Below are positions 8,791 to 16,597 of a stretch of 32,496 nt of DNA, piece by piece (positions within the stretch are counted from its first letter, which is position 1; every line of letters begins with the position of its first letter). The stretch comes from Alistipes sp. ZOR0009. GTDB taxonomy: Bacteria > Bacteroidota > Bacteroidia > Bacteroidales > ZOR0009. Below the pieces are notes generated by a model that saw only the letters and a program-made list of their open reading frames with translations, ran no database searches and was not told the origin of the DNA. Both the position numbers and the translations under genes were made by a program. The stretch lies in contig NZ_JTLD01000023.1 of assembly GCF_000798815.1 (NCBI RefSeq), positions 1 to 32,496 on the forward strand, read 5' to 3'.

Positions 8791-10151
8791 TGAAGAAGAC
8801 CATACTGCTTGTTTCTGCCAACCGTCACCACATACCCTACCCCGTGTATCCCATCGGGGTATCCTATTTACGTGGCTACCTGGAGTCGAACCTCGCAGGT
8901 TTTCATGTTGAGGTGTTTGATTGTAACCTGCATACCAACGAGGAGCTGGCTCAGGTGCTTCAGCAGCTAGATCCAGCTTACGTGGGGGTGTCGTTGCGCA
9001 ACATCGATGGGGCAAACTCGTTGGATAGGTCGAGCTTCATTGGTAGCTATAGGGATATTGTTAGCTGCATCAGAACCAACTCTACGGCAACGGTATTTAT
9101 TGGTGGTGCCGGCTTCTCCATCTATCCGCAGGCGCTGATCGATGCGCTTAAGCCCGACTATGGGATTATAGGGGAAGGAGAGGAGTCGTTGTGCGAGCTG
9201 GTTAGAGCGCTCGAACAGGGGCAAGATCCTTCGAGGATAGAGGGCGTAGCCTGCTATGTTGATGGTACCTTTAGGTGTAATCCCCATACAAAATACTTGA
9301 AGTCGCTCGACGTTAAGTTCGAGCATAACCTTATAGATTTTTACTGGCAGAGCAGCGGGATGCTTAACATCCAAACTAAAAGGGGATGCCCCTACAGCTG
9401 CATCTACTGCTCCTATCCGCTCATTGATGGACGAAAGGTGCGTACGCTTGACACCGATCTGATTGTAGATAACATAAAGCGCGTTAAGGCGGAGAAGGGT
9501 GTCGACTACCTTTTCTTTACCGATTCGGTATTCAATATTTACAACAGCTACAACATCGAGCTGGCCGAAAAGATTATCAAGAGCGGCTTAAAGATACGAT
9601 GGGGAGCCTACTTCTCCCCAAGCAACCTTAGCGATGAGATGCTGGCGCTCTTTAGGGCATCGGGACTAACGCATATCGAGTTTGGTACCGAGTCGTTTTC
9701 GGATAGCCAGCTGGTTAACTACGGAAAACATTTTACCTTTAGGGAGGTGCTAGAGGCCTCGGAGCTGTGCCTAAAGCATAACGTATACTACGCGCACTTC
9801 CTTATTCTGGGAGGTTACGGCGAGACGCAGCAGACGCTAAAGGAAACTATAGAGAACTCTAAGCGGATACGCTATAGCGTATTCTTCCCCTATATGGGGA
9901 TGAGGGTATATCCCGGAACTAAGCTGCAGGCAATTGCCATAGAGAAGGGGCTGATCTCGTCCAACGACGACCTGCTTGCTCCAACCTACTACCTCGAGGA
10001 TGGCTTTGAGGTGGAGGAGGTAAAACGAATGGCTTTGGAAACTGGAAAGGCTTGGGTCTTCCCCGACGATCCGCAGAGCGATATGATGGACGTGCTGCGC
10101 TACAAGCGTAACAAAAAAGGATTACTATGGGAATATCTAAGAAGGCCATAA
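8790..10151 (+). CDS. B12-binding-fold radical SAM enzyme (lipid biosynthesis type)
   Basis: A 453-residue protein with an N-terminal Rossmann domain of the B12-binding kind (about 1-150: PIGVSYLRGYLE, VGVSLRN, FIGGAGFS, YGIIGEGEE) and a radical SAM TIM-barrel holding the [4Fe-4S] motif CPYSCIYC (Cys200, Cys204, Cys207). A canonical DxHxxG cobalamin-ligand motif is not evident. That does not rule out B12, since other class B enzymes also lack it. The layout matches radical SAM proteins annotated as lipid biosynthesis/ladderane-cluster associated. It is not part of the minimal aryl polyene pathway. Possible roles are C-methylation, cyclisation or another radical step on the polyene or head group. 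ATG 8790 is chosen because it overlaps the previous stop codon; an in-frame TTG at 8781 is less likely. Confidence 0.9.
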   Translation: MKKTILLVSANRHHIPYPVYPIGVSYLRGYLESNLAGFHVEVFDCNLHTNEELAQVLQQLDPAYVGVSLRNIDGANSLDRSSFIGSYRDIVSCIRTNSTATVFIGGAGFSIYPQALIDALKPDYGIIGEGEESLCELVRALEQGQDPSRIEGVACYVDGTFRCNPHTKYLKSLDVKFEHNLIDFYWQSSGMLNIQTKRGCPYSCIYCSYPLIDGRKVRTLDTDLIVDNIKRVKAEKGVDYLFFTDSVFNIYNSYNIELAEKIIKSGLKIRWGAYFSPSNLSDEMLALFRASGLTHIEFGTESFSDSQLVNYGKHFTFREVLEASELCLKHNVYYAHFLILGGYGETQQTLKETIENSKRIRYSVFFPYMGMRVYPGTKLQAIAIEKGLISSNDDLLAPTYYLEDGFEVEEVKRMALETGKAWVFPDDPQSDMMDVLRYKRNKKGLLWEYLRRP

Positions 10152-10573
10152 TAGAGGGAGATGAGGTGCTGAGGTATATTCCGCAGCGCCCGCCGATGGT
10201 AATGGTTGATAAGTTCTATGGAGTACAGGAGAACATGTCGGCCAGCGGATTGCTGGTGACGCCGGAGAACATCTTCTGCGAAGATGGGGTGCTGCAGGAG
10301 TGCGGCGTCATTGAGCATATTGCCCAGTCGGCTGCCATGCGCATTGGCTACATTCATATAAGCAACGGAACGGAGGTTCCCATTGGCTTTATAGGATCAA
10401 TAAGTAAGCTAACGATAGAGAGCCTTCCTTGTGTAGGCGATGATATATACACCGAGGTGGAGGTGGAGATGGAGGTTTTCGACATCACCCTGATCTCGGC
10501 AAAGGTAACGCTCGGTGAGAGGATTATTGCCGAGTGCCAAATGAAGGTGGCAACACCAGGTTCGACAAAATAG
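10127..10573 (+). CDS. Hotdog-fold dehydratase subunit, ApeP-like (Glu-bearing, His-less)
   Basis: A 148-residue FabZ-like hotdog protein. The N-terminal IPQRPPMVMVD corresponds to the PHRYPFLLVD segment of FabZ. The long hotdog helix reads GVIEHIAQSAAM, with the catalytic acid kept as Glu63. The catalytic histidine expected 14 residues earlier in a GHFP motif is missing; that stretch reads ENIFCEDGVLQ. The partner gene at 16241 shows the reverse pattern. It therefore probably acts as one half of a heterodimeric 3-hydroxyacyl-ACP dehydratase, as ApeI/ApeP do. It overlaps the radical SAM gene by 25 bases. Confidence 0.88.
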   Translation: MGISKKAIIEGDEVLRYIPQRPPMVMVDKFYGVQENMSASGLLVTPENIFCEDGVLQECGVIEHIAQSAAMRIGYIHISNGTEVPIGFIGSISKLTIESLPCVGDDIYTEVEVEMEVFDITLISAKVTLGERIIAECQMKVATPGSTK

Positions 10574-10579
10574 ATAGAA

Positions 10580-11026
10580 ATGGCAAAGAAAGTAAAGCGG
10601 CAAGTTCCAAGTTTAATAAATCGTACCCCATTTAGGGTACGTTTTAGCGAGGTCGATTCGATGCAGATTGTGTGGCATGGAGAGTATGTTCGCTACTTCG
10701 AGGATGGCCGCGAAGCATTTGGCCGACAGTATGGAGGATTGGGCTACATGGAGATGTATAACAGCGGCTATGTGGTTCCCCTAGTAAAGATAAGCTTAGA
10801 GTTTAAGTATCCGTTGGTGTGCGGAGATACGGCTATCGTAGAAACGCGCTACATCAACTGTGAGGCGGCAAAAATTTTATTCGAGTATACCATATACCGC
10901 GAGTCGGACATGCAGGTGGTGGCAACAGGCGAGAGCACGCAGGTATTTCTGAATAGGGATAACGTGCTGGAGCTGGTTAACCCTGAGTTTTACATTCAGT
11001 GGAAGAAGAAATGGGGAGTGGAGTAA
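10580..11026 (+). CDS. 4HBT-family acyl-ACP/CoA thioesterase (YbgC/ApeK-like)
   Basis: A 148-residue hotdog thioesterase of the 4-hydroxybenzoyl-CoA thioesterase (YbgC) type. The signature is VRFSEVDSMQIVWHGEYVRY, with the catalytic Asp in EVDS and the conserved His-x-x-Tyr. In aryl polyene pathways an ApeK-type thioesterase is thought to release or proofread ACP-bound chains. Its last 16 bases overlap the next ketosynthase gene, so translation is likely coupled. Confidence 0.9.
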   Translation: MAKKVKRQVPSLINRTPFRVRFSEVDSMQIVWHGEYVRYFEDGREAFGRQYGGLGYMEMYNSGYVVPLVKISLEFKYPLVCGDTAIVETRYINCEAAKILFEYTIYRESDMQVVATGESTQVFLNRDNVLELVNPEFYIQWKKKWGVE

Positions 11027-12750
11027 GTAACATAACCTACATAGGTGCAACTAACGTCATCAGCTCGGTAGGGTTTACCACCGAGGAGTGCTTTAACGCC
11101 CTAGAGGGTTACGTGTCGGGCATAGTAGCGGTTGATGATCCGCAGCTTTACGAGCATCCCTTTCTCGCTGCGCAAGTCGATTGGCAGCGGCTGAATGAGA
11201 TGGCTCAAATTGCTGGTTTGGATAGCTATACCGCCATCGAAAAGATGGTTATCCTTTCGGTAAAGAGCGTATTGGAGCAGTCGGGCGTTAGCCTAGCAGG
11301 TAAGGATACCGCTATTATCTTCTCCTCAACCAAGGGGAGCATCGATTTGCTTAGCCAAAGCTGTGAGGTGCTCGACGAAGGAACCTTCCTTTGGACGATG
11401 GCTCAGCGTGTGGCCAGCTACTTTAATGCTTTTAATAAGCCAGAGGTAATCTCCAATGCATGCATCTCGGGTGTATCGGCAGCCGTAGTTGCCTCGCGTC
11501 TGGTGCGAAATGGAACATATAGGCATGTTGTGGTTGTTGGTGCCGATATTCTTACCCGCTTTGTGGTAAGCGGATTCTCCGCATTTAAGTCGCTCAGCAG
11601 CCGTCCATGCATACCGTACGATGTTAGCCGTGATGGGTTGACATTGGGAGAGGGCTGTGCAACCCTTCTTATAACTGCCGATAGGAGCCTATCCTGCGGC
11701 GTTGTAGTAGAGGGAGGGGCTATAACCAACGATGCCAACCATATATCTGGTCCTTCTCGTACTGGCGATGGCCTATACTATGCCATAAAGCAGGCTATGG
11801 ATGAGAATGGGCTAACAACCAATGATATCACCTTTATTAATGCGCACGGAACGGCAACACCCTTTAATGACGAGATGGAGTCGAAGGCGGTAGCCCTAGC
11901 AGGACTATCATCGGTGCCAGTGAATAGCTTAAAGGCCTACTTTGGCCATACGCTGGGAGCATCGGGAGTAATAGAGATGGCGATGTGCGTGGAGATGCTT
12001 AAGCATGGTCTGGTTATAGGAACCAAGGGCTTTGCGGAGCTGGGTGTTCCTGAATCGATGGTGGTCTCTGGCCTGCATCAACCAGCAAGCAGCATGGTCC
12101 GATGCGTGAAAACCGCTTCGGGCTTTGGGGGATGCAATGGTGCCGTGGTACTTGCCCTAGAGGAGCATGCCAAGGAGATTAAAGGCAAGGAGAACGACGG
12201 TACAGTACAGCGTATTGGTAGCTGCCAGGTAGCAGATGGACAGGTGGTGGTAGATGGTAGCGTTGTGTTTGAGGCGGGAGGCGACTTCGCGGAGTTTATC
12301 CGCAGCGCATTTAAGCATCTGGAGGCTCCAAATATGAAGTTCTACAAGATGGATAACCTCTGTAAGCTGGGTTATCTGGCTGCCGAGTATCTGCTAAAGG
12401 ATAAAAAGTACGCACCACTTGAGCTGGGTCTTGTTCTAGCCAACCGCAGCTCGTCGCTCGATACCGATATCAGCCACCAGCGTATAATCAATGAGCACTC
12501 GGAGGCAGGTGCAAGTCCTGCTGTGTTTGTTTACACCTTGCCCAACGTTGTTTTGGGCGAGATATGTATTCGGCACAAGATTCAGGGAGAAAATACGTTC
12601 TTTATCAACGAAAATAAAGCTGATAGCTTCCTCGAAAGCTACGCCCGTATGGTGCTCGAACGCGAGCAGTATAAGGCCGTTATTTACGGATGGTGCGAGC
12701 TGCTGGGTAACAGCTATCAGGCCGAACTAGTAATAATTGAAAAAAAATAG
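11011..12750 (+). CDS. Beta-ketoacyl-ACP synthase with extra chain-length-factor-like C-terminal domain
   Basis: This 579-residue protein is about 180 residues longer than a normal KAS II. The first ~390 residues form a complete ketosynthase with Cys151 in NACISG, His279 in NAHGTATP and His313 in YFGHTLG, ending in GFGGCNGA. The remaining part (about 395-579) is not linker. It contains LGLVLANRSSSLDTD (from about residue 471) and SPAVFVYTLPNVVLGEI (from about 502), which parallel the NPTPFIQSTFNTIGGQV region of the chain-length factor at 14187. It therefore looks like a ketosynthase fused to a Ketoacyl-synt_2-like domain. This may be an intramolecular KS/CLF pair. ATG 11011 is preferred over an in-frame GTG at 10999. 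Three bases separate it from ACP 2. Confidence 0.88.
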   Translation: MGSGVSNITYIGATNVISSVGFTTEECFNALEGYVSGIVAVDDPQLYEHPFLAAQVDWQRLNEMAQIAGLDSYTAIEKMVILSVKSVLEQSGVSLAGKDTAIIFSSTKGSIDLLSQSCEVLDEGTFLWTMAQRVASYFNAFNKPEVISNACISGVSAAVVASRLVRNGTYRHVVVVGADILTRFVVSGFSAFKSLSSRPCIPYDVSRDGLTLGEGCATLLITADRSLSCGVVVEGGAITNDANHISGPSRTGDGLYYAIKQAMDENGLTTNDITFINAHGTATPFNDEMESKAVALAGLSSVPVNSLKAYFGHTLGASGVIEMAMCVEMLKHGLVIGTKGFAELGVPESMVVSGLHQPASSMVRCVKTASGFGGCNGAVVLALEEHAKEIKGKENDGTVQRIGSCQVADGQVVVDGSVVFEAGGDFAEFIRSAFKHLEAPNMKFYKMDNLCKLGYLAAEYLLKDKKYAPLELGLVLANRSSSLDTDISHQRIINEHSEAGASPAVFVYTLPNVVLGEICIRHKIQGENTFFINENKADSFLESYARMVLEREQYKAVIYGWCELLGNSYQAELVIIEKK

Positions 12751-12752
12751 TC

Positions 12753-13007
12753 ATGGAAAAGCTAATAAACGATCTAAAAGTTCAGCTCATTGAGGCCCTT
12801 AACCTAGAAGAGATAACCCCAGAAGAGATTGATGCTGAGGCACCTCTTTTTGGTGATGGTTTAGGGTTAGACTCTATTGATGCTCTTGAAATCATTCTGA
12901 TTCTTGAGAAGCAGTACGGATTGCGCATAGAGAATCCTGCCGAGGCAAAGCCAATATTCTACTCGGTGCGTACCTTGGCCGAGTACATCGAAAAAAATAG
13001 AAAGTAA
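12753..13007 (+). CDS. Acyl carrier protein 2
   Basis: An 84-residue ACP with the phosphopantetheine attachment site LGLDSIDALE (Ser41) and the helix IILILEKQYG. It differs from ACP 1 (DSI versus DSL), as is usual for the two carriers (ApeE/ApeF) of aryl polyene clusters, which may divide loading and extension. Its TAA overlaps the next ATG (TAATG), coupling it to the following ketosynthase. Confidence 0.92.
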   Translation: MEKLINDLKVQLIEALNLEEITPEEIDAEAPLFGDGLGLDSIDALEIILILEKQYGLRIENPAEAKPIFYSVRTLAEYIEKNRK

Positions 13008-14206
13008 TGCAGATTTGTGTTAGCGGCATAGGAGTAGTTTCTTCAATTGGCATTGGGGTGGATGCTAACGTGGCATCCCTTGCCTCGCAAAAGGATGGTA
13101 TGGGCAGCATAACCCTTTTTGACTCCACCCATAATCTTCCTGTTTCGGAGGTTAAGGCGTCGAATGGGGAGCTGATGCAGCTTCTATCGCTACCCGAGCG
13201 CAGCACCTATTCGAGAACGGCTCTACTGGGTATGCTCGCTGCCAATGAAGCATTAAAGGATGCTGCAGTCGATCTAGATCGGTTTCGCGTTGGGCTTGTT
13301 TCGTCCACCTCGGTAGGCGGAATGGATTTGACCTACGGCTTCTACGAGGAGTTTGCAAAGGATAACGCTAAAGGTAGGCTTAGGGATGTCGTTTCGCACG
13401 ACTGCTACGATAGCACCAGTAAGATAGCGGAGTACTGTGGTATTAGGAGCTTCTCCACCACCATCAGCACCGCCTGTTCGTCGGCTGCAAACGCCGTAAT
13501 GCTGGGGGCTCGGCTCATTCGGCATGGCTACCTCGACTGTGTGGTTGTTGGTGGTACCGATGCGCTATGCAAGTTTACCCTTAACGGCTTTAGCTCGCTG
13601 ATGATTCTCGACAGCCAAAAGTGCCGACCATTCGACAGCTCGCGTGCAGGGCTTAACCTTGGCGAGGGTGCCGGATATATCGTGCTTCAGCGTGCCGATA
13701 CGCTAGCCCGTAAGCCCTACTGCCTGCTAGGTGGGTTTGCCAACGCCAACGATGCCTACCATCAAACGGCCTCTTCGGCCGAAGGTAACGGCGCCTACCT
13801 ATCGATGAGCCAAGCATTAAAAATGAGCGGTCTGAAGCCAAGCGACATTGGCTACATTAACGTTCATGGAACAGGAACTCCCAATAACGACGCCTCGGAA
13901 GGTGCAGCCTTAAGGCGTCTGTTTGGCGAAAATGTTCCGCCATTTAGCTCAACAAAGTCGTATACCGGACACACCCTTGCTGCGGCAGGAGGAGTGGAGG
14001 CGGTGTACTCCATCCTTTCGATTGATAGGGGGATGGTTTTCCCAAACTTGAACTTTGCTACCCCCATAGAGGGGCTGGGGCTTATCCCCGAAACATCCTT
14101 TAGCGAAGGAAATGATATTAGCGCCGTTATGTCCAACTCGTTTGGCTTCGGAGGAAATAATTCATCACTAATATTTACGAAGCAAGATGGCTCTTTACAT
14201 CAATAG
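13007..14206 (+). CDS. Beta-ketoacyl-ACP synthase, FabF type (ApeO-like position)
   Basis: A 399-residue ketosynthase with the complete triad: Cys157 in STACSSAAN, His286 in NVHGTGTP and His321 in KSYTGHTLA. The GFGGNNSSL loop closes the fold. It is followed, with a 20-base overlap, by a small chain-length-factor-like gene. That pairing is the one described for ApeO with ApeC in aryl polyene synthases, so it is the best candidate for the main chain-elongating KS. The overlap suggests equal amounts of both subunits. Confidence 0.93.
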   Translation: MQICVSGIGVVSSIGIGVDANVASLASQKDGMGSITLFDSTHNLPVSEVKASNGELMQLLSLPERSTYSRTALLGMLAANEALKDAAVDLDRFRVGLVSSTSVGGMDLTYGFYEEFAKDNAKGRLRDVVSHDCYDSTSKIAEYCGIRSFSTTISTACSSAANAVMLGARLIRHGYLDCVVVGGTDALCKFTLNGFSSLMILDSQKCRPFDSSRAGLNLGEGAGYIVLQRADTLARKPYCLLGGFANANDAYHQTASSAEGNGAYLSMSQALKMSGLKPSDIGYINVHGTGTPNNDASEGAALRRLFGENVPPFSSTKSYTGHTLAAAGGVEAVYSILSIDRGMVFPNLNFATPIEGLGLIPETSFSEGNDISAVMSNSFGFGGNNSSLIFTKQDGSLHQ

Positions 14207-14933
14207 CGCAAGCTCCTACCATGCGGAGTTAGACTTCAAAACGCTGATTCCTGACGCCAACATGCGCCGTAGGATGAGCTACGTTGTAAAGATGGGGGTA
14301 GGAACGGCAATGGACTGCATCGGTAGGGCATCGGTAGAACGTATTGATGCCATTATTACAGCCACTGGATTGGGGTGCTTGGCCGATAGCGAGAAGTTTC
14401 TAAAGTCGATTCAGGATAACAACGAGCAGCTGCTCAACCCAACGCCATTCATCCAATCTACCTTTAATACTATTGGCGGACAGGTTGCTCTTCTAACCAA
14501 AAGCCACTGCTACAACATGACCTACTCTCACCGCTTTTCGAGCTTCGAGAGCGCCCTGTTGGATGCGCTGATGATGGCCGAAGAGGGAGGTGCTGAGCAT
14601 ATTCTAGTGGGGGCTGCCGACGAGAAGACACCAACGCAGCTCAAGATAATGGAGCGCTTGGGTGCTTACCGCAACGGAAATACCCCAGACGAAGGAGCCT
14701 ACTTCTTTATGCTAGGTTTGGCTCCTGCAACGGAGTGCCTAGGTGTCATAGAGGGGCTATATCTGGCAGGACAGGCCCCTGTAGGGGAGTTTGATATTAC
14801 GATAAATGCAGGTAAGAGCTACCACACTGCTTCGGCGGCTGCCATGTTTAAGGCTACAGAAGCCATTAAGGATGGTGCTAAGCGGGTGTTGGTGGTTAAC
14901 GACGAATTTAAAATAGCCTTAAGATGTATGTAG
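14187..14933 (+). CDS. Beta-ketoacyl synthase chain-length factor (Ketoacyl-synt_2, ApeC-like)
   Basis: A 248-residue protein that keeps only part of the thiolase-like fold and has no KS catalytic triad. The family signature is visible as LLNPTPFIQSTFNTIGGQV followed by YSHRFSSFESALLDAL. Members are partners of the KS in aryl polyene clusters and are thought to set chain length or stabilise the KS. The start ATG at 14187 lies inside the upstream KS gene. The stop overlaps the next start by 10 bases. Length agrees with the family. Confidence 0.87.
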   Translation: MALYINSASSYHAELDFKTLIPDANMRRRMSYVVKMGVGTAMDCIGRASVERIDAIITATGLGCLADSEKFLKSIQDNNEQLLNPTPFIQSTFNTIGGQVALLTKSHCYNMTYSHRFSSFESALLDALMMAEEGGAEHILVGAADEKTPTQLKIMERLGAYRNGNTPDEGAYFFMLGLAPATECLGVIEGLYLAGQAPVGEFDITINAGKSYHTASAAAMFKATEAIKDGAKRVLVVNDEFKIALRCM

Positions 14934-15598
14934 CCATTCTTATTGTCGGTCTTTTGCTCCTAGCGGTATATGCCTCGGTAAGCATCTCTTCCGGAGTATA
15001 CCTTAAGGCTTTCTGTAGGGCAAAAGATGGCGGTAGGGCTATTGCGCTTACCTTTGATGATGGTCCCGATCCTACTTGGACACCTAAGGTGCTGGAGGTT
15101 CTTAGGCGCTACAACGTCAAGGCTACTTTTTTCTGTATAGGTGATAAGGTGGATAGACATCCCCTGCTGGCTAAGCAGCTGGTAGACGAAGGGCACCTTA
15201 TTGGTAACCACACCTACCATCACGCCTCTTTCTTTCCTCTGCTAAGCCAAAAGAAGATGGTTGCTGAACTGCAACGGTGTGATGAGGCTATAGGAAAAGT
15301 TACAGGAGAGTTGGTAACGCTATTCCGACCTCCATTTGGGGTAACCAACCCTACTGTTGGTGCTGCAGTGCGAAAGCAGGCGTACAAGGTTATTGGATGG
15401 AGCATCCGATCGTTTGATACGGTTAAGTCGGAACGGGAGGTGGTGCTCCGTAGGATTTTAAAAAAGGCACATGCAGGTGGCGTTATTTTGATGCACGATA
15501 ACCTCGAAGGCAGCGATTGGCTGGTGGAGCAGGTTATTCTCGGACTGCATGCTCAGGGATACGAGATAAAACGAATAGACGAACTTTTTGAAATATAG
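14924..15598 (+). CDS. Polysaccharide deacetylase (NodB homology, CE4) family protein
   Basis: A 224-residue protein with one N-terminal membrane anchor (residues 3-22) and a full NodB domain. Motif 1 is TFDDGPD (Asp45/Asp46), the metal-binding motif 2 is HTYHH (His96, His100), motif 3 is RPPFGVTNP, and the C-terminal motif is ILMHD. All metal-ligand positions appear present, so it should be an active metal-dependent N- or O-deacetylase facing the periplasm. Its place inside the operon suggests it trims an acetyl group from the sugar or lipid to which the polyene is attached. That substrate is an inference. Confidence 0.9.
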   Translation: MYVAILIVGLLLLAVYASVSISSGVYLKAFCRAKDGGRAIALTFDDGPDPTWTPKVLEVLRRYNVKATFFCIGDKVDRHPLLAKQLVDEGHLIGNHTYHHASFFPLLSQKKMVAELQRCDEAIGKVTGELVTLFRPPFGVTNPTVGAAVRKQAYKVIGWSIRSFDTVKSEREVVLRRILKKAHAGGVILMHDNLEGSDWLVEQVILGLHAQGYEIKRIDELFEI

Positions 15599-15604
15599 GA
15601 TAAG

Positions 15605-16234
15605 ATGAAATTTAAGCTACTCGCATTGATGTTGCTATGTACAACAGCCGCTTTTGCCCAAAACTATGGCAGTAAGATAGACCCTTCGCGCGGTTTCAGC
15701 GAGCGCCTAAAGAGTGCAAGCGACCGAACGCAATCTATCTCCTGCGACTTTGAGCAGGCTAAGTACATGTCTGTATTGGCCAAAACCAATAAATCGAAAG
15801 GAAAGTTCTTCTACAAAAAGAGCCAAAAGATATGCCTTGAGTATACCAACCCACAGGGCAACCTCATTGTCATGAATGGGGAGAAGTTCAAGATTCAAGC
15901 CAACGGAAAGGCCACCGTAGTAAAGATGAACGCAAACCCAATGATGCGCCAAATGGGGAGCATGCTAACGGCCTGCATGACCGGAAACCTAAGCCTATTT
16001 GGTAACCAGTCGGTCTCGGAGTACTACGAAACATCATCGCACTACACCGTTGTAATAACGCCTACCAACCGTAGGGTAAAGAGCTACCTAAAGCAGATAG
16101 TTCTTCGATTTGATAAGGATGATATGACCTTATCCTCCATGCGTATGAACGAGAATGATACCGACTACACGCTATACGAGTTCAGCGATAAGCGGATTAA
16201 CGCCAACGTTGACGACGATAAATTTAAGATCTAG
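15605..16234 (+). CDS. LolA-like outer-membrane lipoprotein carrier family protein
   Basis: A 209-residue periplasmic protein with a signal peptide ending AFA-Q (cleavage about residue 18). The half-barrel LolA-like pattern is seen as ISCDFEQAKYMSVLAK, GKFFYKKSQKICLEYTNPQG and a strand-rich C-terminus. LolA-like proteins occur in aryl polyene clusters (ApeL) and are thought to carry the hydrophobic product or its lipid across the periplasm. It begins six bases after the deacetylase gene. Confidence 0.85.
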   Translation: MKFKLLALMLLCTTAAFAQNYGSKIDPSRGFSERLKSASDRTQSISCDFEQAKYMSVLAKTNKSKGKFFYKKSQKICLEYTNPQGNLIVMNGEKFKIQANGKATVVKMNANPMMRQMGSMLTACMTGNLSLFGNQSVSEYYETSSHYTVVITPTNRRVKSYLKQIVLRFDKDDMTLSSMRMNENDTDYTLYEFSDKRINANVDDDKFKI

Positions 16235-16240
16235 CTGGTT

Positions 16241-16597
16241 ATGCTGCTAAAGAACCGCTTTTATACGGTAGAGAGTACCAGTACCGAAGGTAACTCCCAT
16301 AAGCTGATGGTGAAGATTGACCCTTGTCATCCAATTTTTGATGGACACTTCCCTCAGCAGCCCGTTGTTCCGGGTGTTTGCACCATTCAGATGGTAAAGG
16401 AGTGCCTTAGCGATTTGCTAGGGAAGGAGGTTCGGTACACTTCCATACCTACGTGTAAGTTCATATCCTCAATCGTTCCGTCAAACGAGCTGGTGGAGTT
16501 GAGCATTGTGACGGGAAGCGAAAGCACCTTTAATACGGTGGTTTCCCTCAACGGGGCAGTCGTGCTCAAAATGAAAGCAAATTATACCGCGCAATGA
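16241..16597 (+). CDS. Hotdog-fold dehydratase subunit, ApeI-like (His-bearing, Glu-less)
   Basis: A 118-residue FabZ-like protein. The family core reads HPIFDGHFPQQPVVPGVCTIQM, so the catalytic histidine is present as His36. The acidic residue expected 14 positions later (Glu in FabZ) is Gln50. The protein at 10127 lacks the histidine but keeps the glutamate. Because FabZ active sites form across the dimer interface, the two would make a single complete site together. The stop overlaps the next start as ATGA. Confidence 0.88.
   Translation: MLLKNRFYTVESTSTEGNSHKLMVKIDPCHPIFDGHFPQQPVVPGVCTIQMVKECLSDLLGKEVRYTSIPTCKFISSIVPSNELVELSIVTGSESTFNTVVSLNGAVVLKMKANYTAQ

Noticed and set aside
8416-9015. 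Long minus-strand open frame antisense to the acyltransferase and radical SAM genes
   Set aside because: Pro/His/Arg-rich chance frame opposite two genes with intact catalytic motifs.
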